Positions 1-8,521 of a DNA stretch of 64,000 nucleotides are shown here, piece by piece. Position 1 is the stretch's first letter. Every line of letters starts with the position of its first letter. The DNA is taken from assembly GCF_002934235.1 (NCBI RefSeq), contig NZ_PTIS01000011.1, forward strand, positions 1 to 64,000, given 5' to 3'. Below the pieces are notes generated by a model, which had not been told where the DNA came from, did no database searches, and saw only the letters and a program-made list of their open reading frames with translations. The DNA is from Clostridium algidicarnis DSM 15099. GTDB taxonomy: Bacteria > Bacillota > Clostridia > Clostridiales > Clostridiaceae. The translations under genes were made by a program, and so were the position numbers.

Positions 1-19
1 AATGGATAATTTATGTATT

Positions 20-47
20 GGGGAGATGTTTTTGCATCTCCTTTTAT
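20..47 (+). terminator. Rho-independent terminator of an off-window gene
   Basis: A 7-bp stem (GGAGATG / CATCTCC) with a TTTTTG loop is followed by TTTTATT. It faces rightward, so it probably ends a plus-strand gene lying left of the window. Nothing else is recognisable before position 180. Confidence 0.6.
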
Positions 48-179
48 TTATATAGTTTTTTATACTAGTTCTGCCTACTAAAATTATACTCTAACTGCGC
101 TTTTAGCCATAAGCTTTTAAAGATATATTTAAAATTAACTCTTTAAGGGGCAAAATATTAAACCTTTTGTAGCTTAAAC

Positions 180-809
180 TTACCTTACATCTATCTTGTC
201 TTTAAACTTAGCTAAGGTTTTATCTCCTATTCCACTAATGTTTTTCATATCTTCAACAGAGGAAAATCCACCACTGCTTTCCCTGTAATCAATTATCTTA
301 CCTGCTGTAACCTCACCTACTCCTGGCAATTTCATAAGTTCTTCCTTTGTTGCACTATTTATATTTATAATTTCGTCTTTACTTTCAGTCATGGCTGTAC
401 CTCCGGGTATGCCTCCTACTATAGGTCTTGCATTACCTTCTATAGACGGTATTATGATACAATCTCCATCCCTTAACTTTTTTGCTTGATTTACACTATT
501 TAAGTCTCCTTTTTCTGTTACGCCTCCAGCTTCTACAATAACGTCTTTAACTATACTGTAATCTTCCATTACATAAACCTCTGGTTTTTTTACCTCTCCT
601 TTTATTTCTACAGTTATCTTTTTTCCACTAGGCTTTTCCTTATTTGATACTATCTTTGTTTCTTCTAAGGGTTCTTTTTCTGATACAAATATGTCTTCAT
701 TGTTAACTTTAGGTTTTTGTATTAATACTTTATTTGCAATAAAAAAGGCCATAAATATTACTGAAAGCATTGCTATTCCTATATATTTTTCTTTGTTTTT
801 TATCTTCAA
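180..809 (-). CDS. comEA: ComEA family competence DNA-binding protein
   Basis: This is a membrane-anchored DNA receptor of the type that binds incoming double-stranded DNA at the cell surface during transformation. An N-terminal hydrophobic anchor (about residues 11-30) is followed by a polar linker, an SLBB-like domain (about 67-125) and a C-terminal helix-hairpin-helix pair (about 146-209) with the typical LPGVGEVTAGKII and ISGIGDKTL turns. The 209-residue length is normal for the family. The start is TTG, 8 nt after an AAGGAG sequence. It is divergent from dacF and no comEB or comEC follows within the window, so a role in competence is a family-level inference only. Confidence 0.9.
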   Translation of the reverse strand: MKIKNKEKYIGIAMLSVIFMAFFIANKVLIQKPKVNNEDIFVSEKEPLEETKIVSNKEKPSGKKITVEIKGEVKKPEVYVMEDYSIVKDVIVEAGGVTEKGDLNSVNQAKKLRDGDCIIIPSIEGNARPIVGGIPGGTAMTESKDEIININSATKEELMKLPGVGEVTAGKIIDYRESSGGFSSVEDMKNISGIGDKTLAKFKDKIDVR

Positions 810-910
810 TCTCTCATCTCCTTATACTCTTATAATTCATTATTGACTAAATATTATAAAATATATCGTAAAAGTTCTTTTTATTTGTTATAATACTATA
901 TAATATACTA

Positions 911-950
911 TGATACCTTTTGATATCTTTTGATATTTTACGATACTTTA
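911..950. repeat. Four tandem 10-bp repeats upstream of dacF
   Basis: Four consecutive 10-mers (TGATACCTTT, TGATATCTTT, TGATATTTTA, CGATACTTTA) lie in exact 10-bp register, ending 26 bp before the dacF start. One helical turn per unit suggests an operator array or part of the 5' untranslated region. TATAAT-like hexamers lie just upstream at 889-894 and 899-904. Confidence 0.75.
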
Positions 951-976
951 ATGAGTTTAAAAGGATGGATGAAATA

Positions 977-2260
977 ATGAAGAAAAGTTTCTTTTTGTTA
1001 ATAGTATTTATTCTAGTCTGTAGTAATTTATATACAGTAAAAGCTGATACCCTTACAGATCCTGAAATACATTCTGAGGGTGCTGTATTAATAGAAGCTA
1101 ACACTGGAAATATACTTTTTAACAAAAACGCAAAAGTTCCTATGGCGCCAGCTTCAACTACAAAGATTATGACTGCAATACTAGTTCTAGAAAACACTAA
1201 ATTAACGGATAAGGTTTTAATCGGTAAGAACCCGCCAAATGTTGATGGAACTGCAATTGGTGTTAAAGAAGGGGAAGAATTTACTGTAGAAGACCTTCTA
1301 TATGCTTTACTTTTAGAATCGGCTAATGATGCTGCTGAGGCTTTAGCTGAACATATAAGTGGAACTAATGAAAACTTCGCTAAACTTATGAACGAAAAAG
1401 CAAAAAGTATTGGCTGCGAAAATACTAACTTTAAAAATCCTAGTGGATTGTACGAAGAAGGTCACGTAACCACAGCTTATGATTTAGCACTAATGACTAG
1501 AGAAGCTTATAAAAACCCTGTATTTTTAAAAATGGAAGATGAGCCTTTTTATAAGATACCTCCAACTAATATTACATCAGAAACAAGGTGGGTAAATAAT
1601 AAAAACTCCTTGATTTTAAAAGGAAGTAAATTCTTTTATGAAAAATGTGTAGGTGGTAAAACAGGCTATACTACTCTTTCAAGGCATACTTATACAGCTA
1701 TAGCTGAAAAAGATAATCAAAAACTTATCCTAGCTTTTTTAGATGCGCCAGATAAAAATACATATTTTGCTGACTCTAAGAACCTTTTTGAATATGGTTT
1801 TTCTAGATACAAAGCCGTTAAACTCTTTTCAAAAGGTGACAAAGTTTCAAGCTATGATATAAATAAAGATGTCTCCATACCTCTTTTAGCTGCAAGTGAT
1901 TTTTATTACGTTGAAGACTTAAATTCTTTAGGTCAAAATGATTTAAAAGATCCTGTGGGAAATATACATTTAGAAGATAAAGACCTAACTAATGTAAGCT
2001 TTAATGAGGGAGATACAATCATTAATTCTAGAATAAACATTAATGAAAAGAACGTGGGAAGCCTTCCTTTATGTAGTGGTATTACAAGAAATGTGTCTCA
2101 CCTTACAGTAGCTAAAAATTCTATTGACAAAGGACTATCCAAATTCAAAGCTTCTTACGTATTAACATTTACAGGAATATTTTTATTTGGTACAACCCTT
2201 ATTAGAAGAAAATTCAAACAAATTAAAAGACGTAATAAATATAAAAAGTTTAATATTTAA
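977..2260 (+). CDS. dacF: D-alanyl-D-alanine carboxypeptidase (DacF-type PBP5 family)
   Basis: This is a serine-type D-Ala-D-Ala carboxypeptidase (peptidase S11) that trims the terminal D-Ala of peptidoglycan stem peptides outside the membrane. The three penicillin-binding motifs are present: STTK (about residue 60), SAN (about 114) and KTG (about 227). A signal peptide occupies residues 1-22, and a hydrophobic segment near 391-410 followed by a basic tail anchors the C terminus, as in PBP5 proteins. I chose the ATG at 977 because AAGGATGG lies at good spacing and the signal peptide begins there; upstream TTG 920 and ATG 965 are less likely. DacF in Bacillus belongs to the forespore programme; here that is inference. 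Confidence 0.92.
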   Translation: MKKSFFLLIVFILVCSNLYTVKADTLTDPEIHSEGAVLIEANTGNILFNKNAKVPMAPASTTKIMTAILVLENTKLTDKVLIGKNPPNVDGTAIGVKEGEEFTVEDLLYALLLESANDAAEALAEHISGTNENFAKLMNEKAKSIGCENTNFKNPSGLYEEGHVTTAYDLALMTREAYKNPVFLKMEDEPFYKIPPTNITSETRWVNNKNSLILKGSKFFYEKCVGGKTGYTTLSRHTYTAIAEKDNQKLILAFLDAPDKNTYFADSKNLFEYGFSRYKAVKLFSKGDKVSSYDINKDVSIPLLAASDFYYVEDLNSLGQNDLKDPVGNIHLEDKDLTNVSFNEGDTIINSRININEKNVGSLPLCSGITRNVSHLTVAKNSIDKGLSKFKASYVLTFTGIFLFGTTLIRRKFKQIKRRNKYKKFNI

Positions 2261-2278
2261 AATAATATCCTTAATACA

Positions 2279-2312
2279 AAAAAGCAGATTTATAAAAATC
2301 TGCTTTTTTTTA
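2279..2312 (+). terminator. Terminator after dacF
   Basis: The arms AAAGCAGATTT and AAATCTGCTTT are followed by T8. It lies between the convergent dacF and the RluD-family gene, and A-runs on the left side make it usable from both strands. Confidence 0.85.
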
Positions 2313-2340
2313 ATAAATACCTTTAAAATTTTATATAATA

Positions 2341-3237
2341 TTACAATTTTAGTTCTTTCATTAAACTTTTAATATCCTCTGGGATATCTGATTTTAACCT
2401 TATTATATTCCCTGTTCGTGGGTGTGGAAATTCTAGCGCATAAGCATGAAGTGCTTGCCTTTTTATAATTTCACTATCATCATATATGCTATATAATTCA
2501 TCCCCATATATAGGATGCCCCATATGCTCTAGATGTACCCTAATTTGATGCGTCCTGCCTGTTTCTAATAGCAATTCTAAAAGTGTAGCTTCAGCATATC
2601 TTTTTATAACTTTATAGTGAGTAACACTTTGTTGCCCTCTATCGTCCACTACTCTTTTTATGAATTCTTCACCAGGGTAATAGATAGGTAAATCAATAGT
2701 ACCAAATTCATTTTCAAAAGATCCATGAACCACAGCTCTATAATACTTTTTAAACTCAGGAAGCTTCATAGATTCTGATAGTTTAGCATGTGAATATTGA
2801 TTTTTAGCTATTATTATAAGACCTGATGTATTCATATCAAGTCTACTAACAAGCCTTACTACAGATGCAGACTTATTTTCTTTAAAGTGGTATATTACTC
2901 CGTTAGATAGTGTACCTGCATTATGTTTTCTAGTTGGATGCACTACCATAAAGGGTGGCTTATTTACAACTAAAACATCTTCATCTTCATAAACTATGTC
3001 TAAAGGCATATCCTCTGCTTCAATGTTTTGGCTTTCTTTTTTGTTAATGTCTACGGATATATTTTCACCTTCTTTTATTATATAGTTCAATTTAACTACA
3101 TTACCATTTACCTTTATTCTACCCTCTGGTGCAGCCCCTCTTATTAGTCTACTTGAAAGCCCTTTATGATGCTTTAAGTAATCTCTTATTTTAAGTCCTA
3201 CCGCTTCTTTTTCTACTATAAATTCTAAATTATTCAT
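2341..3237 (-). CDS. RluA/RluD family RNA pseudouridine synthase
   Basis: The protein isomerises uridine to pseudouridine in RNA, most likely 23S rRNA. It has an N-terminal S4 RNA-binding domain (about residues 15-60), then the catalytic domain with the signature RLDMNTSGLII (about residue 133), whose Asp is the nucleophile, and the GRTHQIRVHL segment further on. The length (298 aa) matches RluD/YlyB/YjbO-type enzymes; the exact target site cannot be read from sequence. The start is ATG 3237, 7 nt after GAGGT; an upstream in-frame TTG is too close to the Shine-Dalgarno. It follows the LCP gene by about 14 bp and is likely the last gene of that operon. The ribosome silencing factor gene rsfS, often found after yqeK in Firmicutes, is not in this run. 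Confidence 0.9.
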   Translation of the reverse strand: MNNLEFIVEKEAVGLKIRDYLKHHKGLSSRLIRGAAPEGRIKVNGNVVKLNYIIKEGENISVDINKKESQNIEAEDMPLDIVYEDEDVLVVNKPPFMVVHPTRKHNAGTLSNGVIYHFKENKSASVVRLVSRLDMNTSGLIIIAKNQYSHAKLSESMKLPEFKKYYRAVVHGSFENEFGTIDLPIYYPGEEFIKRVVDDRGQQSVTHYKVIKRYAEATLLELLLETGRTHQIRVHLEHMGHPIYGDELYSIYDDSEIIKRQALHAYALEFPHPRTGNIIRLKSDIPEDIKSLMKELKL

Positions 3238-3251
3238 CTTCAATACCTCAA

Positions 3252-4520
3252 TTAATTCTTTAAAGTCTTTTTATCTTCTCCAAGTATAATTATTATATCA
3301 AAATCTCCTTGTTTTTCTTCCATGGATTGAAGCTTTTTAATATTAAAGTCTTGTTTTATTATACTTTTTAAATCTTTATTATTATCTTTTATATAAGCTT
3401 TGCTTTCCATAAGTTTTTCTCCATTACCTATTATTATATTCTGATACCCAAGATTTTTTAGCATACTTGAATATATCTTTGCAAGTCCCTCTGTATTAGT
3501 GCCATTTAATACCTTCACCTTAAGTTTACTCTTATCAACGCCTCCGATGGTACTAGATGACGCAGTTTTACTTACAGATTGTAATGATTGAAGTGTATCT
3601 TTGTTTTTATTTTTATCATATACAAAATATGAAATACCTTTAATATATTTGGGCTCACCTTCTAATGTAGAAAACTTTATATTACTTGAAGATAATCCAA
3701 TACCTTTAGATCCATGTTTAACCATAATCCTAGGAGACATATTGGTTTCTACATTCTCTTCAATAACAGATAAAATTTTAGGTATTCTTAATGGCATCAT
3801 GGGACTTTTAATTTTCTTTGTTACCTTTTCCATAAATATATGCTGGTTTTTTATTCTACCAAGGTCACCTTCTGCAAGACCTGTTCCATCATTGTTTTTT
3901 CTCCACCTAAAAAATTCTTCTGCCTTTTTACCATCAAGGTGGATGTTTTTTCCTTTTTTAAAATCAATGTGAAGATCTTGGCCTTCGTCATCATATTTCA
4001 TATCTTCCTCTATATCCATATTCACTCCACCTATAGCATCTATAAATTTTGTGAAAGCTTTATAATCTACTTTAATGTAATAATTTATTGTGGTATCCAG
4101 CATATTTTCTACTACTTCAATGGTCTTTTTAGCTCCTCCAAAGGCATAAGCTGAATTTATTTTTATATCTTTATTATTTATTTTAATTTTTGTATCCCTA
4201 GGTATGGATATAACTTTTACATCCTTTTCACTAGGGTTATAATGGAGGAGCATCATGGAATCTGTCCTTTTTATATCGTCATTATCCTTTATATTAGGAT
4301 CACCAATGTCTACTCCTAAAATGAGTATATTTATTGGAAGTGCTCTTTTGCTATCCACAGGTTTTATAATTTTAGCCTGAGATTCAACCTTTTCGTTTAA
4401 CTTTCTAGTAGTTCCAAATAGATATAATACACCGATTAAAAAAATACAAATTACAACAGATAGTGTTACACATAAAATTTTCTTTAATCTTCTTTTATTC
4501 ATGCTTTCATCTATATCCAT
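3252..4520 (-). CDS. LCP family (LytR-CpsA-Psr) cell envelope ligase
   Basis: LCP proteins transfer undecaprenyl-linked glycopolymers onto peptidoglycan outside the membrane. The sequence has a short cytoplasmic basic N terminus, one transmembrane segment (about residues 16-37), the LCP catalytic domain (about 60-230), with NILILGVD, the RTDSMMLL Arg-Thr-Asp motif and SIPRDTKI near the pyrophosphate-binding site, and a C-terminal LytR_C domain (about 330-420, KVKVLNGTNTEGLA). The ATG at 4520 sits 6 nt after AGGAG. It is packed 2 bp from yqeK, which implies co-transcription. Which polymer is attached cannot be told. Confidence 0.9.
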   Translation of the reverse strand: MDIDESMNKRRLKKILCVTLSVVICIFLIGVLYLFGTTRKLNEKVESQAKIIKPVDSKRALPINILILGVDIGDPNIKDNDDIKRTDSMMLLHYNPSEKDVKVISIPRDTKIKINNKDIKINSAYAFGGAKKTIEVVENMLDTTINYYIKVDYKAFTKFIDAIGGVNMDIEEDMKYDDEGQDLHIDFKKGKNIHLDGKKAEEFFRWRKNNDGTGLAEGDLGRIKNQHIFMEKVTKKIKSPMMPLRIPKILSVIEENVETNMSPRIMVKHGSKGIGLSSSNIKFSTLEGEPKYIKGISYFVYDKNKNKDTLQSLQSVSKTASSSTIGGVDKSKLKVKVLNGTNTEGLAKIYSSMLKNLGYQNIIIGNGEKLMESKAYIKDNNKDLKSIIKQDFNIKKLQSMEEKQGDFDIIIILGEDKKTLKN

Positions 4521-4522
4521 AT

Positions 4523-5101
4523 TTAACTCCTATTTGTTTTATTTTGTATCAAGTAATTTCTTGCATTTACTGTTCCATTTAAAAGTATCTGACCTTTTTT
4601 AATTATATACTTTATGGTATGCTCCATAGCATAAAGCACTCCTTCATCTAAATCTTTTAATGCAATTATTCTAATGTTTTGGACTCCAGGAAAATCTCTA
4701 TTAGGCTCTATATAATCTGCAAGGTAGATTATTTTCTCAAGTTTACTCATATTTTCTCTTCCTGTTGTATGATATGCAGCAGCATTAAAAACGTCTTCAT
4801 CTTCTATACCCATTAATCTTTTACCTATTATAGCCCCTGCAAATCCATGCAACAGCACTGGAGCTTTAGACATTTCCTTATCTATTGTTATTCCTTCTGA
4901 CTTTATTATCTCTTCTATGTCTTTTACAGTTTTATTTTTTGCAGCATCATGTATAAGCGCTGCAAGTTTAGCTTTTTCTACATCTTCATTATAAATTTTA
5001 GCTAATTTTTCTGCGGTACTTTCAACTCCAAGTACATGTAGGTACCTATCTTCTTTTAGGTTTTCTTTAAGGTAACTTTTTATTTCAGTTTCTGTCCACA
5101 T
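4523..5101 (-). CDS. yqeK: YqeK family HD-domain symmetrical Ap4A hydrolase
   Basis: YqeK proteins are HD-domain, iron-containing enzymes that hydrolyse diadenosine tetraphosphate symmetrically to two ADP. The HD signature is visible as LHVLGVE early, LAALIHDAAKN (about residues 46-56) and LLHGFAGA. The ATG at 5101 lies 9 nt from AAGGAG, whereas the upstream ATG at 5110 abuts that Shine-Dalgarno and is rejected. The position directly after nadD is the standard Firmicute arrangement. Length is 192 aa, typical. Confidence 0.9.
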   Translation of the reverse strand: MWTETEIKSYLKENLKEDRYLHVLGVESTAEKLAKIYNEDVEKAKLAALIHDAAKNKTVKDIEEIIKSEGITIDKEMSKAPVLLHGFAGAIIGKRLMGIEDEDVFNAAAYHTTGRENMSKLEKIIYLADYIEPNRDFPGVQNIRIIALKDLDEGVLYAMEHTIKYIIKKGQILLNGTVNARNYLIQNKTNRS

Positions 5102-5114
5102 AAATAACATCTCC

Positions 5115-5714
5115 TTATTTATAAAGACCCATTGTCTTTATACAATCATATACACCATAAGGTAAAAAGTATTCTATGTTTATACCTTCTTTTATTTTAT
5201 TCCTTATATAAGAAGAAGATATGTCTAAGTTCAATAAGTCAAGCCACAGTATTTCTGTTTGGAATTCTCTTTCCACTTTACTTTTTTGTACTAGAATATC
5301 TTCTTTATTATATGAAGGTCTATTAAATACTACTAAGGTGCAATCTTTTAATATGCACTCTACATTCTTCCAACTATATATTTCCATCAAACTATCTGCA
5401 CCTACTATAAAATAAAGTTTAGATTCATCAATGGATTTAAAATGTTGAAGAGTTTCATAGGTATAACTATAACCTTTTTTAAAAATCTCGTAATCACTTA
5501 TAGAAAATCTGTTATAATCCTTTATAGCCATTTTAGTAAGTTCATATCTAACCTCTGGCTTTGTTACCTTCTCCCCTTTTTTATGTGGAGGATTACCATT
5601 AGGCACAAATATTATCTCATCTAGTGAAAGTTGTCTTAATGCCTCACTTGCTATATACATATGTGCTATATGTATAGGATCAAAAGTTCCTCCAAAAATG
5701 CCCTTAGACTTCAT
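5115..5714 (-). CDS. nadD: Nicotinate-nucleotide adenylyltransferase
   Basis: The enzyme makes deamido-NAD from nicotinate mononucleotide and ATP, an essential step of NAD biosynthesis in the cytoplasm. The nucleotidyltransferase signature GGTFDPIHIAH is at residues 8-18 and the second ATP-binding motif ISSSYIRNKI is near the C terminus. Its 199 aa agrees with the family. ATG start with GAGGCG upstream. It lies between yhbY and yqeK, the conserved Gram-positive order. Confidence 0.95.
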   Translation of the reverse strand: MKSKGIFGGTFDPIHIAHMYIASEALRQLSLDEIIFVPNGNPPHKKGEKVTKPEVRYELTKMAIKDYNRFSISDYEIFKKGYSYTYETLQHFKSIDESKLYFIVGADSLMEIYSWKNVECILKDCTLVVFNRPSYNKEDILVQKSKVEREFQTEILWLDLLNLDISSSYIRNKIKEGINIEYFLPYGVYDCIKTMGLYK

Positions 5715-5749
5715 ATTAACGCCTCACTTTTAAATGATATTAAAAGGTT

Positions 5750-6040
5750 TTAAGGTAATTCAATTTTAGGTTTTTTAGTAGATTCTCTATATATAACTAC
5801 TTTACTACCTATACATTGAACCCCCTCTGCTCCTAATCTTTCACATATAATTCTAGAAGCTTCTTTTGGGTCAATATCGCTATTATTTAAAACTGTTATC
5901 TTTATTAATTCTCTAACTTCTAATGCTTCATCAATTTGTTTTAAAAAAGCATTTTCTATACCATTTTTGCCTAGTTGAAATATAGAATCTAGTTTATTCC
6001 CTAGAGATCTTAAATAAGCTCTTTGCTTACTAGTAATCAA
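5750..6040 (-). CDS. yhbY: YhbY family CRM-domain RNA-binding protein
   Basis: A single CRM domain protein associated with pre-50S ribosomal particles. The family hallmarks are the N-terminal ITSKQRAYLRSLGN stretch and the LGKNGI loop (GxxG-like RNA-binding turn). I place the start at TTG 6040, 7 nt after AAGGAG, giving 96 aa beginning MITSKQRA as in relatives; the longer ORF starts with a GTG that overlaps the Shine-Dalgarno. It follows obgE by 16 bp, so the two are translated from one message. Confidence 0.9.
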   Translation of the reverse strand: MITSKQRAYLRSLGNKLDSIFQLGKNGIENAFLKQIDEALEVRELIKITVLNNSDIDPKEASRIICERLGAEGVQCIGSKVVIYRESTKKPKIELP

Positions 6041-6056
6041 ATATATCACTCCTTAA

Positions 6057-7331
6057 TTAATATAAGTATTCAAATTCAAAATTGTTAAGTCTTACAAGAT
6101 CTCCATCCTCTATACCCATTTCTTTAAGTTCATTCAAAATTCCTTTATTTTTTAGAACTTTATGGAAATATCTTAAAGAATCTGCATCATTAACATTTAC
6201 AGCTAAGAGCAATCTGTCAACAAAGCTTCCTTCTATAACAAAAACTCTATCTTGTTCCTCTATAGTATAGCTGAATCGCTTATCTTCTACCTCATATTTA
6301 TCTTCTTTTGCAATGTCAAGTTGTACTATTGGTATAGTAGTTAAAGTTCTTGCTGCTTCTTTCATAAGATCTTCTACGCCTTCGTTTGTAGCTGCAGATA
6401 TCTTAAATACTTTATCATATCCCATTTCCTTAAGTTTTAATACAAAGTTTTCATAAACTTCATCATCATATAGCATATCGCTTTTGTTTGCAGCTATAAT
6501 TTGAGGTCTATCCCAAAGTTTTACATCATATTTTTTCAACTCTTCATTGATTTTTAGGAAATCTTCTAAAGGATCTCTTCCTTCAACACCTGATATGTCT
6601 ACTACATGAATAAGTACTCTGGTTCTTTCTATATGTCTTAAAAAATCAAGTCCAAGCCCTACGCCCTCTGAAGCACCTTCAATTATTCCTGGTATATCTG
6701 CTATAACAAAAGGTTCAATGTTTTTTACACTTACCACTCCAAGGTTTGGTTTTAATGTAGTGAAATGATAATTAGCTATCTTTGGTGTTGCCTTAGATAC
6801 CATAGATAATAAAGTTGACTTTCCTACATTTGGGAAACCTACAAGTCCTACATCTGCCAAAAGTTTTAGTTCTAATAATATAGCTCTTTCTTCTCCTGGC
6901 ATTCCAGGCTCTGCAAAAGTAGGTGCTTGCCTTGTAGCTGTAGTAAACTTAACGTTTCCTTTACCACCAGTTCCACCTCTTGCTACTACATACTCTTGAC
7001 CTGGACTTGATAAATCAACCATGATCTTTCCAGTTTCTTCATCTTTTATTATGGTGCCCATAGGAACCTTTATATAAAGACTTTCTCCCCTTCTACCATA
7101 ACATTTAGATCCTGAACCATCTTGACCTCTTTCTGCCGAATACTTTCTTCTATAGGTAAAGTCAAGTAGTGTAGTCATATTGCTTTCAGCAACAAGTATT
7201 ACATCTCCACCGTTTCCACCGTCTCCGCCATCTGGTCCTCCAAGTGGTACATACTTTTCTCTTCTGAAAGATACTGATCCATGTCCACCATCTCCAGATT
7301 TAACAAATATCTTCGTTCTATCAATAAACAA
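6057..7331 (-). CDS. obgE: GTPase ObgE/CgtA
   Basis: An essential ribosome-assembly GTPase acting in 50S maturation and in linking growth to stress and sporulation. Three domains are seen: the glycine-rich Obg fold (1-157, with [12 protein letters not shown]), the G domain ([10 protein letters not shown]-loop near 165, [13 protein letters not shown]) and the C-terminal OCT domain (about 345-424). The start is TTG at 7331 giving [16 protein letters not shown], the usual Obg N terminus, 8 nt after GGAAGG; the GTG at 7340 is within the Shine-Dalgarno. A terminator separates it from rpmA upstream, so it may have its own promoter or depend on readthrough. Confidence 0.95.
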   Translation of the reverse strand: MFIDRTKIFVKSGDGGHGSVSFRREKYVPLGGPDGGDGGNGGDVILVAESNMTTLLDFTYRRKYSAERGQDGSGSKCYGRRGESLYIKVPMGTIIKDEETGKIMVDLSSPGQEYVVARGGTGGKGNVKFTTATRQAPTFAEPGMPGEERAILLELKLLADVGLVGFPNVGKSTLLSMVSKATPKIANYHFTTLKPNLGVVSVKNIEPFVIADIPGIIEGASEGVGLGLDFLRHIERTRVLIHVVDISGVEGRDPLEDFLKINEELKKYDVKLWDRPQIIAANKSDMLYDDEVYENFVLKLKEMGYDKVFKISAATNEGVEDLMKEAARTLTTIPIVQLDIAKEDKYEVEDKRFSYTIEEQDRVFVIEGSFVDRLLLAVNVNDADSLRYFHKVLKNKGILNELKEMGIEDGDLVRLNNFEFEYLY

Positions 7332-7394
7332 TTCTATCACCTTCCTCTTTTTTTATTAACTTCTATCTAAAATAAGCCTCAAAATAATGAATTT

Positions 7395-7421
7395 TAAAAA
7401 AGCACCCACTAATGGGTGCTT
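7395..7421 (-). terminator. Terminator after rpmA
   Basis: Perfect 9-bp stem AAGCACCCA / TGGGTGCTT with a 4-nt loop; on the minus strand it is followed by TTTTTTAAAA. It ends the rplU-prp-rpmA unit ahead of obgE. Confidence 0.88.
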
Positions 7422-7436
7422 AAAAAGCATCTAAAA

Positions 7437-7739
7437 TTATTCAGCTATTGCTTCTTGAACGTCAGCTGGGTAGACACTAGCTTTTTTTCTGTCTTTTCCC
7501 ATTCTTTCGTATTTTACAACACCATCAGCTTTAGCGAATAAAGTATCGTCCTTACCTAAACCTACGTTAGTACCTGGGTGAATTTTAGTTCCCCTTTGTC
7601 TAACTAGTATATTTCCTGCAAGAACAAACTCTCCATCTGAACATTTTACTCCAAGTCTTTTGGATTCAGAATCTCTACCATTTCTTGAGCTTCCTACTCC
7701 CTTTTTGTGAGCGAACAATTGAAGGTTCATAATTAGCAT
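7437..7739 (-). CDS. rpmA: Large ribosomal subunit protein bL27, with cleavable N-terminal extension
   Basis: bL27 lies near the peptidyl transferase centre. The conserved [20 protein letters not shown] start of the mature protein and the [11 protein letters not shown] loop are clear. The N terminus (MLIMNLQLF, then AHKKG) carries the short Firmicute extension ending in Phe, which the cysteine protease Prp removes in Staphylococcus aureus; prp is the adjacent upstream gene. ATG 7739 has GGAGGTG at 7 nt spacing. 100 aa. Confidence 0.96.
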   Translation of the reverse strand: MLIMNLQLFAHKKGVGSSRNGRDSESKRLGVKCSDGEFVLAGNILVRQRGTKIHPGTNVGLGKDDTLFAKADGVVKYERMGKDRKKASVYPADVQEAIAE

Positions 7740-7743
7740 AACA

Positions 7744-8070
7744 TTACACCTCCTCTATTTGTATGGTTATATATTTTACGTAACTTACACTTATACTCTT
7801 CAAACTTTTAAAAAAGGTTTTTAAAAGAACTTGGCTCTTTTCTATATCTTGTATAGAATTGTCCTTTAAAGACATATGTAAAAACCCATCTTTTATACCA
7901 TAATCTGATTTTATATACAAAACTTCTTCAAGTCCTATCACAACTGATTGTGACAGTGCTGAAATAGCTGCACAGACTATATCTTCACCTTTATCTGCAT
8001 AACCTGAATGACCTTCTATCTTAAAAGCAATGAATTTATCATCTCTTTTTTGGAATAGTATGTTGGTCAT
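7744..8070 (-). CDS. prp: Ribosomal-processing cysteine protease Prp
   Basis: Prp (YsxB family) cleaves the N-terminal extension of bL27 before or during ribosome assembly. The catalytic pair is seen as His in [13 protein letters not shown] (about residue 21) and Cys in [12 protein letters not shown] (about residue 33). Length (108 aa) and position between rplU and rpmA are standard. The start ATG lies 2 nt after the rplU stop and its own Shine-Dalgarno is weak, suggesting translational coupling to L21. Confidence 0.93.
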   Translation of the reverse strand: MTNILFQKRDDKFIAFKIEGHSGYADKGEDIVCAAISALSQSVVIGLEEVLYIKSDYGIKDGFLHMSLKDNSIQDIEKSQVLLKTFFKSLKSISVSYVKYITIQIEEV

Positions 8071-8072
8071 AA

Positions 8073-8387
8073 TTACGCTTCAATCTTTTCTATTGCAATC
8101 TTAGTATATGGTTGTCTGTGTCCTTGTTTTCTTCTATAGTCTTTTTTAGCTTTAAACTTAAAAACTACTACTTTCTTAGCTTTTCCTTGTGCTACAACTT
8201 TAGCTACAACTTTAGCTCCTTCAACAACAGGACTTCCTACAACTAATTTTCCTTCAGCATTTGTAACTGCAAGAATATCTGTTAATTCTACTGTGGAATC
8301 TACTTCAGCTTCTATCTTTTCAACAAAGAGAACGTCTCCTTCTTGAACTCTATATTGCTTTCCACCTGTTTTTAAAACTGCGTACAT
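8073..8387 (-). CDS. rplU: Large ribosomal subunit protein bL21
   Basis: bL21 binds 23S rRNA together with bL20. The sequence begins [18 protein letters not shown], the family hallmark, and contains the basic segment [18 protein letters not shown] near the C terminus. 104 aa is normal. GAGGAGGTG precedes the ATG. It heads the rplU-prp-rpmA operon behind a dedicated promoter and leader RNA. Confidence 0.97.
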   Translation of the reverse strand: MYAVLKTGGKQYRVQEGDVLFVEKIEAEVDSTVELTDILAVTNAEGKLVVGSPVVEGAKVVAKVVAQGKAKKVVVFKFKAKKDYRRKQGHRQPYTKIAIEKIEA

Positions 8388-8467
8388 AAATACACCTCCT
8401 CAATCCAGTCTCGCCATCTCAGGTACAAAAATAAATTTTGTTTTAGAACCTTATGTGTGCGGTCTAC
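8388..8467 (-). ncRNA. L21 leader (rplU 5' regulatory element)
   Basis: The 80-nt leader between the promoter and rplU contains a hairpin built from AGGT...ACCT and ACAAAA...TTTTTGT, followed by CCTGAGATGGCGAGACTGG just before the Shine-Dalgarno. Its position, size and these conserved blocks match my memory of the Firmicute L21 leader family, which is proposed to bind the operon's own product. A covariance-model search (Rfam L21_leader) would decide. Confidence 0.65.
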
Positions 8468-8473
8468 CTTGCT

Positions 8474-8502
8474 ATTCTATCATAAGTATATTTATTTGTA
8501 AA
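8474..8502 (-). promoter_or_regulatory. Sigma-A promoter of rplU
   Basis: On the minus strand TTTACA (8497-8502) and TAGAAT (8474-8479) are separated by 17 bp. The predicted transcript start near 8467 leaves an 80-nt leader. Confidence 0.8.
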
Positions 8503-8521
8503 TATGTTTTTTTGCTATTTA

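Noticed and set aside
847-1197. 116-aa minus-strand reading frame between comEA and dacF
   Set aside because: It is antisense to the start of dacF, has no ribosome binding site and no recognisable domain.
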